Source of the DNA: Plicaturopsis crispa FD-325 SS-3
Taxonomy: Eukaryota; Basidiomycota; Agaricomycetes; Amylocorticiales; Amylocorticiaceae
Direction: 5' to 3'
Assembly (NCBI GenBank): GCA_000827205.1
Contig: KN832563.1
Span: 434,943-498,942, forward strand
Length of the DNA stretch: 64,000 nucleotides
Numbering within the stretch: position 1 is the stretch's first letter; every line of letters begins with the position of its first letter. A program made the translations under genes and the position numbers. Shown here piece by piece: positions 55,913-64,000 of this stretch. Under the pieces are notes generated by a model. It worked only from the letters and a program-made list of their open reading frames with translations, did not search any database and had not been told where the DNA came from.

Positions 55913-57240
55913 ATGGCCGAACCCCGACCGCCGATTGCGGACCCTGCGCCGCACATAAACCCTATCACGCCCACTCACGACCAGGTCTGTTCAGCTTCCT
56001 TCCTTTTCGCGCTCTCTTTCCCTTACCGCTAGCATCGTCCAGGCCGTTGTGCTCTATGTTGTGCGTCCTCTTTTCGTCGCGGCGGAGTACCCGGATAAAT
56101 GACGACGGAACGGTGCGCTGTAGACCGTCGTGTACGCGGTCGTAATATTCGGTGTCTGGAACATCCCAGGCGCGCGCAATATCATCAATCCGCTCAAGCT
56201 GTTCACCATAGGGTGGCACGAGCTCTGCCATATCATAGCAGTGAGCACGCCGATGACTTCGTGCATGCGTGCAGGCAATTGACGTCGCGAGTCCTAGGCC
56301 GTGTTAACGGGCGGCACGATACTGAAGGTCACGATCGACCCCAATCTTGGCGGTGCTACCATCGTGGAGGGAGGCATCCCCACGATCATCCTGTCTGCGG
56401 GATACCTTGGCTCGACGATATTCGGCGCGATATTCACACTTGCGGGCTGGGACATACTCGTCGCAAAGATCATGAGCTTCGTACTGGGCATCGGCCTTGT
56501 CACACCCTTATTTCTCGTCCGGGATAAACTGTGAGTGTTAGTCCATTGGCTGGGGGCGCGTTTCTGACGTATTGCAGTACGATACTACTGACTTTGTGTT
56601 ACGAGGGGCTGCTTGTGGGGTTTTGGTTTGTCGACCACGGGTTGGTGTCCCACAATTCGCTCTATGTCTCGAAAGCGTCCTAACGCGCTCTAGGTCGGCC
56701 TTGCGATGGTACTGCCTGTTCATCGGCATTATGAAGTGAGTCCTCTCTGTGCAGTACATCCGAAATCTAACGTGTTCCGTTTAGCATATTCTATGTGATA
56801 TGTGTGTACTGCTACGCTTCCGCACAACTCTCCGTTGACATCTTTCTAGGGGACATCGCGGACGACCGCTTCTTCCGGAAAGTCAACGACTCAGACGCCA
56901 CACAGTTCTCGCTGCTCTATCCACATATAGGCCCACATGGTCCGTCTTCTCTCCTTGCTCCTTCATGCGCTCTGACGTGGGGCCTCCTTCTAGTATGGGG
57001 CTTCTTCTGGATACTGTTCGAGGTAGGCGTGCTGATCGGGTTCCTCCTCCTCGGCATCGCGTCGTTCAAGGTACCGCCTACCGCGTCACTCCCACTCCTT
57101 TCGTACTAACCATCCCCCAAAGCGCACAACGGACGAGATGTACGATGAAGCCGGTACGTCTGTCTTCCCGTCCTTACCTCCGCTGCCCTGCTTGCTCACT
57201 CCGCGGCGGCGTGTACACAGCACGTTTCCTACCAACATAG
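55913..57240 (+). CDS. Peptidase M50B-like membrane protein
   Basis: About eight exons. After a Pro-rich start (MAEPRPPIADPAPHINPITP), the spliced sequence reads AVVLYTVVYAVVIFGVWNIPGARNI and LKLFTIGWHELCHIIA. HELCH is an HExxH zinc site inside a membrane helix. Next comes LTGGTILKVTIDPNLGGATIVEGG, the second conserved block of the family. Further helices follow: IILSAGYLGSTIFGAIFTLAGW, KIMSFVLGIGLVTPLFLV, LLTLCYEGLLVGFWFVDHG and VWGFFWILFEVGVLIGFLLLGIASF. The short C-terminus ends ARFLPT. M50B-like proteins resemble intramembrane metalloproteases, but their substrates in fungi are unknown. Confidence 0.85.
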
Positions 57241-58708
57241 CATCGACCCCCTCTCGCTCGCCTTACTACATATACACTACTTACCCATACATAGTCACCC
57301 ATTCCACGATACGGACCATCTGACACTGACGATGTACGCTGGGAAGGAAAAACTTATCATTTAGCATTGCATTTGTACTTTTTTTTTGCTTATCGGGTTT
57401 GTGCGCTATATACACATGTTTGCGTCTTGTCGTTGCAGATATCTCGCGGTGAGGGTGGGCCTATGAACTGCAAGGATGGTTGTTTGCTCGATAACTCCCG
57501 CCTGACATGGAATCGACACTGCGTGCAGTGACTCAAGTGAGCGTGGCCAGGGCTCGAAAGCGGCGAAGTCCAGACGCGTAGAGCTGGAAGCGCTCAGCAG
57601 CCTGCCTTCAAAGTATGAGCCTCAGGGCTAACCTACGCGATGCAATTACTGAGTGAAGTGCGGAAGACGAAGAGTTTGCGAAATCGCCTTCATGATCATA
57701 GATCGAGGTATTGTAATCGTCCGCGAATATCTGGAGCCATAGCTCGGACAAAAGCACAAAGACACGGGAACCGCTCATGGCACCTAGGGCAGTAATTCTG
57801 TGAGCCTAGTGAGCACCGCAAGTCTCAAGACAGAAAGCAGTCAAACTGGGAGGGGAAAGCCGGGCATGAGTCCGATCTACATGCAACCAAATATGTTTCT
57901 ATAACAGCCACGTTTTCGCCACGTGTGTATTCAAGTCCGCGGCGCTTGCAACGCCTAATCCGTTGTCAACGCGAGGCTCTTGGATCCGAAATGCTCCCGC
58001 TCAACTCCTGCTCGAAAGCGCCTCCGAGTCGTAACTTGCAACCAGCACACGTCTTGTCGATACTCTGTTGCAGTCGGTCTTGGCGGTGCTGGTAATCTTG
58101 ACTATCTGCTTACTCTTGTCTATACTCCCGTGGCCTGAACTTTGAACAATGTGACCACGACACGACGCGCCGGCGGCGCCGATGAATCGTACTCGACGTC
58201 AAATCGACTATGTACGGACGCGCTCATCCGCGGACCGAAGGAATGCGACATGTGAAACGGTTAACATGCTTTCCGGTGTTGAGGAGAGATTTAGAGGTGG
58301 CTTGCAAGAACGGTCCCCTTCGGAGGCCGCGGCCAACTTCGCGTAATGGGACTGACCCGCACCATCTTCATTCCCCGCCTTGATTTGGGAAAAATCTGGA
58401 GATGAACAACTCATTGCTGCCCATCATGGGGATGATTTACCGCACCTCCGCTTCGAATTCATAGCCTTCGACGACCAAGACTTGTCCAAGACGCCGGATG
58501 CAACCCTTCGTCTCATGGCATGGCCGCCAGAACGATGGTATAGCACCTTGTCGAAGCGATGCGCTGTGATGCATGCCTATCTAATTCTTGGCGGTGCACA
58601 CAGTGATATGCTATTTAGCTCGACAAGTCTCCTCGAAGGGAACACATACTCTCCTTTGTTTTTTCTCTATTTTCACGTCACTTCATAATCATAACGACTC
58701 TAGACTGA
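57241..58708. other. Intergenic region with F-box relic
   Basis: About 1.47 kb. The part 57530-57778 holds a broken F-box gene (see separate entry). The remainder, 57779-58708, shows no supported gene; it contains the MFS promoter at its end. Confidence 0.5.
57530..57778 (-). pseudogene. F-box protein relic
   Basis: The minus strand from ATG 57778 reads MSGSRVFVLLSELWLQIFADD. This aligns with MSDPAGSSLPSELWLQIFADD at the start of the F-box gene at 61165-62671. The frame ends at a TGA at 57608-57610. Just beyond, the same frame continues with AERFQLYASGLRR, which aligns with the intact gene's LQRFQFYASDAI. Between these two blocks about 60 residues of the intact protein are missing or unrecognisable, and nothing after about 57530 matches. 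It is a truncated, stop-containing paralogue. Confidence 0.75.
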
Positions 58709-60895
58709 ATGTCATATCCTCCACGCGATTCCGGCTCGTTCGACTCGAGGGCCAAAAAGATCGACTCTCAGGTCCGCGTAGAGGTGGCCCCGGCGGTCAT
58801 GTCTCAGGCTACTGCACCGCAGGTGTACACGGTCGACCCTTGGCGATTTGCGGCGCTGGGTGGTGTGGTCTGTAGATATTATCTCCCGGTTCTGGAATGT
58901 CACCCTCATCCGAGTCGCGTTCTCAGGTCCTGATACATATGACGTTGTCAATGAACACGTTGTGGTTTGCGCCCATGTCCAGCGAAAGTCAGTTTCTCCT
59001 CTGCATCTATACCTGTCGACGTTTACATATACTATTGTCGCCCACAGTTGTTGCCGAGTTTGGGTTTACACTCGACCAAGTCAACTGGTTGGGAAACGTA
59101 TTTCATGTTGTTTATTTGCCACTTGCACTTGTGGTTCCGTACCTGCGAAACCGGTTCGGTATACGACGTTGTGTGCGCCTTATTCCATGTTTTCTGCCAT
59201 GATCCTGACCTCTAACAATCTGATGCACGCAGTATGAGTTTGGAGCTGCGTGCATGCTCTTGGGTGCATGGGTTCGTTACGCGGGCACCGTAAAGAGCCT
59301 CTCCAAAGAAAGCTCGTACGCTCTGTTTCTGGTTGCCCAGGTAACTGTCGAGTACTCTGTTGACTAGAAAATTTAACTCACGACGAATTACGAGTAGATG
59401 TTGACTGCGGTGACGCAGCCCATTGTTCAAGTCCTGGGTCCCAAATTCTCCCAGACATGGTTCGACCTCAAGGGACGTGGAACGGCCACTATGGCCATCG
59501 CTATATGTACGTGCTCTACATCCATCCATATGCACGTGCCTTTGACACTAATATATATTTATCTGTAGCTGGACCCATCGGATCCGCTGTAGGCCAGGCG
59601 ATATCACCCAGAGTCGGGGCTCCGAGGTTTTCTGTAAACACTCTCAACTCGATTCCCGGCGAAGTTACGGCCATGACTGACCATCCTCCGCACAGATCCT
59701 TATACTGGGCATCATATCGAGTGTCGGATCGCTTGCTGTGCTCTTGATCAAGTCAGAGCCCCCCACACCGCCGAGTATGTCAGACGCAATGCTCTTCAGA
59801 ATCATCGATTTACCTTTCCTTCAGCCTTCGCCGCATCTCAGGGCGCACCCCCTCTCATCGGCCTATGTCGCACTGTACTCGGATTGGACTCCAAAAAACG
59901 CAAATACAGCCCTGTCGGCAGTTCGCAGGATGTGAGCGTGTTCGAAGCGGAGAAACCAACCGATATGACCGCCCGCGAGCGCGTCGATCTTGTGCTGCTC
60001 GTTTGGATATTCGGTGTTCTCGTTGCCACGTACGTTAACTCTTCTACGCCTTTCTCCTTATCTCTGATGGATGAGCAACCGCAGCGTCAACTCGTTTGGT
60101 CTTATCACCGGCCAAGTATTCGTGCGTCTCTTACTCTTCCGCTCGTCGAATGAGAGTAAACTTATCTTACGTTCAACTGTAGCACCCCTATAACTTCCCT
60201 GCATCACAGGCTGGGACGTTCGGTGCCACATTGCTGGTTTCCGGGATGGTCGCTTCGATATTGGCCTCGATAGTCTTCGATCGCGTCCTGACGCATCACA
60301 TAGCGGTCACTATCAAAACGCTAGTGCCCATCATAGCCGCGGCATGGGTAGCGTTGATATTCGCCGGTAAGCAATCTCGTAGTCTCTCAGCTCGCGCAGG
60401 CCGTGGCTGAGCGTATTTCAGTGAGGCCAAATGCGGCGCCTGCCATCTATGTCATCATGGCCGTCATAGGAATGTGTGGTGTCACCTTGCTACCCATCGC
60501 CTTGGAGCTCGCTGTCGAGCTCACACGCAATCCTGAAGGCAGCTCCGCGATGATGTGGTTCAGGTACGTCCGCCCTTAGATATCCGTCTTTCAGCTTGTT
60601 CAATGTAGTACTTCCTCAGCGCGAACATCTTCGGTCTGATTTTCACCATTGGTGCGTGCACGAGATTATGACTATCGCTATACTTATACTAAGGCTATCA
60701 ATAGTGGATGGATATCTTCGTGCGCCGGCCACGGCTAACCCTCCGCTGAACATGCACAATGCCCTCATCTTTACGGCCGCATTTGGTTGCGCGGCGGCAG
60801 CACCGTGCTTCTTCATCCAAGGACGGCAGGCACGGCGAGAACGGGACGAGGCGCAGGCTGCAGCTGTTAGGGATATGGAAATGCGGGGCTCGTAA
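58709..60895 (+). CDS. MFS transporter (FLVCR/SLC49-like)
   Basis: A gene of about ten exons. After a hydrophilic N-terminus (MSYPPRDSGSFDSRAKK), PWRFAALGGVV begins helix 1. It continues with VLIHMTLSMNTLWFAPMSSE and VAEFGFTLDQVNWLGNVFHVVYLPLALVVPYLRNRFGIRR, the helix 2-3 loop typical of the FLVCR branch. Later helices include YEFGAACMLLGAWVRYAG, AIAISGPIGSAVGQAIS (after splicing), and LILGIISSVGSLAVLLI. The C-terminal part has FGATLLVSGMVASILASIVFDRV and ends with a cytosolic tail ARRERDEAQAAAVRDMEMRGS. FLVCR-type proteins move haem, choline or other small molecules in animals; the fungal substrate is not known. Membrane location is the plasma membrane or vacuole by inference. Confidence 0.83.
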
Positions 60896-61164
60896 ACTTG
60901 TCGTAGACGGTATTTGATTCAGCACTCGCGTGGACGCGGGATAGTGGTTTTTTTTTGTAGTGGATCATTGGACATTAATCTATACATGGACAGTATCATT
61001 CGTATGCCGAAGCTGGATAACCTTGCAACTTGCAAGTATCTACTGAATCGGGTGCGCCTTTGTGGCGAGTCTGTGAAGGACCTGGGTACTATGCATCACT
61101 CGCCTGTAGCCACCGCTAGAAAACGTGGTGGCTTTGAGAATGGTGTCCGATGCGGCAGAACAAC
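60896..61164. other. Short intergenic region between convergent genes
   Basis: About 270 bp between the MFS stop and the F-box stop, with a T-run near 60950. No other feature. Confidence 0.5.
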
Positions 61165-62671
61165 TCATGGATTGTCCTCTCGCCAGTCCTCGATGGGGTA
61201 CGCCCGGCGTACCGCGCGATTTGCCACAGGATCATACCGCCAAGTCAACGTCTCCCCGTCAATCCGGAGGACGACGGCTACAAAGCGCAGGGCTGGACAG
61301 AATCGCGCCATCGCAGAGATGTACCGATCAATCATCTCCTTTATCGCCTCGTCCTCTTCCTGCCGATTGAAGCTCCGTTCAACTCGTAATCGTATCTCTA
61401 TCTCTATGTGCAGATACTCGAGCAAGCGCGGCCAGGACTCGAAGGCTACGAACTTCCGGATCTCGTCCACGACCTGCAAGCCAATTTTCCGTCAAGGGAA
61501 GAGAGTATAGTGGGTGCGAAAGTCTCACCAAGGCAGAATTTCCGTCGATGGTGTCAATGCAATAGTCGTAGCACACGGTGAGCGCCCGCAGCCTATTGCA
61601 CCGCGATTGCACATGCAGAAGCAGCAGAGGGAGCTCGAACGGGGACAGCCCTTTCAAATTTCCCGTCTGTGCATCTAGGGAAACAAGGTCTGGAAGCGCA
61701 GACGACCCTTCCCATATCTCCACAATTTGCCGCGGAGGAAGCGAAGGCCAACACGTCCCGCGGAGCGTCAGGTGCCGTACTGAGCGGCTCTCCGTGAACA
61801 GGCTCTCCACCTCGTATGGTCCACAGTACTCGCGGAGCAGCGGCAGCGCTCCCCTGAGCACCACGGGCGATATAACGGGAGTATCTGAGTACACTTCCAC
61901 TTGCTCAACCGCGCTGCACGAACGCAGCAGGAATGCACGGAAGTCCTCCGATTCGAGCGTGGAGAGTCCATGTTCTTCGTCGTGGATGATGTCGATGGAC
62001 AGCGCGCGCAGGCGCGGGAAGTGTGGTGTGCTCGTCAGGGACAGGAAAGTTGGACTCGGTGATATCAAAAGGGACTGCAGGGACTCGGGGTCAAGCGTGG
62101 CGGCCCACAGTGCAGCCTGGGTGCGCCCGGACGTCGTTATCTCCAGGTGCTTAACGAGCAATCTAGGGACAGCCTGCGCCTCCGCCAGGATGGCACATTC
62201 GTGAAACCTCGCTCTGCGAACGCTACGTAGGCCTGAGATCACTTCCAGATGGTGAGCGGTAAGTGCCACGGAGACAAAATCGATCGTATGTAGATTGACG
62301 AAATGAGGAAGGGCACGAAATAACGCCTCGAGGACTGGGCCTCTGAGTTCCTTGAAACCAGGCCGGGATATGTGGTCGTAAGGAAGTAGGACACTCAAGT
62401 TTTGCAGAGCAGGTGCAATTGCATCGGACGCGTAAAACTGAAAGCGCTGAAGCCTGTCTTCGAAGTCCCGAGGGCGACCATCAAGGTCTGAGATCCAGTG
62501 CTGGAATACCTGTTGCAGTGTCAAGGCGCGAAGGAGGAAGGGTTGTGCGAGTGGGCGGAATTGCCTGCATGTTAGCGATATATATCGATGATCGTTTTTC
62601 TCGAAGACGTCGTCCGCAAATATTTGGAGCCATAGCTCCGATGGGAGTGATGAACCAGCGGGATCGCTCAT
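61165..62671 (-). CDS. F-box protein with LRR-like repeats
   Basis: Two exons, joined by a 55 nt intron at about 61474-61530 (donor GTGAGA). The F-box is N-terminal: LPSELWLQIFADDVFEKNDHRYISLTCRQFRPLAQPFLLRAL in outline. The rest contains leucine-rich units such as LQNLSVLLPYDH, HTIDFVSVALTAHHLEVISGL, VKHLEITTSGR, RLRALSIDII and RHLTLRGTCW. The second exon encodes VVDEIRKFVAFESWPRLLEYLHIEIEIRLR and ends EDWREDNP. It probably works as an SCF substrate receptor. A broken paralogue of its N-terminus lies at 57530-57778, so local duplication has happened. Start is the ATG of MSDPAGSSLPSE; a longer upstream frame has no support. Confidence 0.85.
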
Positions 62672-64000
62672 GGTACTTATACGGATGGAGGACTGGTCTG
62701 ATAATATCTGTAAGCAAAACGATACAAAAGGTAGTAAGGACACGACAATACCTTTTGCGGTGTACCACGGTGTACCTTGGTGCAGTGCGTTCAAGTTATG
62801 TCACGTACTACTAGCAGATATCATAATCAGCAACACATGCATGCCAATCACGAATGACCTGTACGTGCACTTTTTCCCATGTCAGCTCAAGTTATATGCC
62901 TTTCTATATGAACATCGCATATTAGAAAGGTTTGTGGAGAAAAGGGCTCACGATTTGGTAAGAGCTCTGCCGTCGACGCCAGCGAGAGCCGTCAGACAAA
63001 GTCTTCGCGCGCTGCTTATGATAGAACGTTGTACGCTCTCGAAAAAGGCACGAGAATATGGTAGTACTCGAGTGCCTGTCTTTGCTTCCTGTTCGAAGAA
63101 TTTGAGAGAACGAAATCGAAAAAAGCCGTTTTGTAACTTTTATTGCAAGGTTGTTTTCGAGATCATGTTCGCGCAGATTGAAAGAACGCACGTGGCGTCG
63201 CCCCGCCTTCCGACGAGGTGTGTGACTTCCACCTTCTCGTCTTCCGATATTTGTTTAAGTACATCGACTCGCACCTATGCATGTAGGCCTGTCAATGTAG
63301 ACGCGACCAAAACCACTGGATCTGTACATGTCCGGATGAAGGGTATGTACTCCGTGTACAGGTAAACCGATCTCGAGACGGCAGGCTTGTAGGAATAACC
63401 CAGAGACGCTGATGCACGGAAAGCCTGAGGACCCAGATATCACAGAGAACGAGTGAACATCATAGTCGAGGATAGAGGATGTAAGTACAAAGACGAACGC
63501 AACTCTACGGACGTTGTTTGTATGTGTTAGGATCAAGTGGCAACGGTGGCGAGTCTCATACCCAATACCGCCGCATATTCCAACACACCCCCTGAGGCTC
63601 GACACCCTCTGAAGCACCCCCAGAATAAGACACCCCCAGAAACAAAGAACGGTAATGTGGAGAAGCAGAAAGATAAACTGAGAAAAAGAATGCTTCGTCC
63701 ACAAATAAAACAAACAAAAATAAATCACTCCCCTGATGGAAAGATCGAACGACAAAACTCCTGCGACTCCGGAAACGACGATTCCACGGTGCGAATCGAA
63801 AAGAATGCGCTGACTTGACAACGGCTTACGAAGAGCGAAGCAAAGTGGCCATGGGCGGGCGATGCAAAGCAAAGCGGCAACGGGCGACACTTGCGAATCC
63901 ACGTGCCTGCGCAGAACTCCGGACCTCACAACTCATATCCCCCTACCCAGCACCTTCAACCCCTCAGCTAATATCCACCCATCCCTCTCACCCCCTCAAG
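62672..64000. other. Non-coding end of the window
   Basis: About 1.33 kb with the F-box promoter at its left end. The right end has purine-rich and CCC-rich low-complexity sequence. A 224-codon minus-strand frame (63255-63929) is hydrophobic and compositionally odd, with no recognisable domain; I do not call it. Confidence 0.45.

Noticed and set aside
63255-63929. 224-codon minus-strand frame near the window end
   Set aside because: Cys/Phe/Leu-rich without domain, no splice context, and the region shows low-complexity DNA; probably open by chance.

Overview
This is a stretch of a fungal nuclear genome, almost certainly a basidiomycete (Agaricomycetes). Genes are split by many short GT-AG introns of about 50-70 nt, spacing is tight, and the gene content is typical: F-box/LRR proteins, a basidiomycete-type seven-helix membrane protein, a Zn2Cys6 regulator, UstYa-family proteins and makorin. 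No open frame should be read as a gene without splicing; the models below come from joining frames at consensus splice sites. One run of N (15071-15955) is an assembly gap.

Layout. 1-4092: the tail of an alpha/beta hydrolase, a J-domain protein, OHCU decarboxylase (urate breakdown) and a Gfo/Idh/MocA oxidoreductase. 4460-8981: an accessory block in which two UstYa (DUF3328) genes flank three tandem ~0.9 kb repeats, each carrying a two-exon gene for a 71-81 residue secreted peptide on the minus strand. 9788-13780: a seven-helix membrane protein and a makorin-type RING/CCCH ubiquitin ligase. 13965-16455: a long inverted repeat around the gap. 16481-22609: ADA1, TAF10, IPI3 and a second J protein. 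23158-28069: a Zn2Cys6 regulator and SGF73. 28149-29384: a non-autonomous DNA transposon with a 7 bp target duplication. 29798-42681: F-box protein, RPC4 (Pol III), a large Golgi-type glycosyltransferase, PAT1, mitoferrin and a purine phosphoribosyltransferase. 42946-57240: glycogen debranching enzyme, amidase, U2AF large subunit, FIS1, histone H2A and an M50B-like metalloprotease. 57241-64000: an F-box relic, an MFS transporter, a second F-box gene and a non-coding end.

Most of the window is conserved housekeeping: transcription (ADA1, TAF10, SGF73, RPC4), RNA handling (U2AF, PAT1, IPI3), mitochondria (mitoferrin, FIS1), and purine and glycogen metabolism. The most unusual part is 4.4-9.0 kb. 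There, three paralogous peptide precursors with the same exon structure, the same TATA position and an invariant C-terminal Phe-Tyr-Ala sit between two members of the oxidase family that modifies ribosomal peptides in ascomycete dikaritin pathways. That makes the block a candidate basidiomycete RiPP-like locus. The link is inferred from position and family, not shown.
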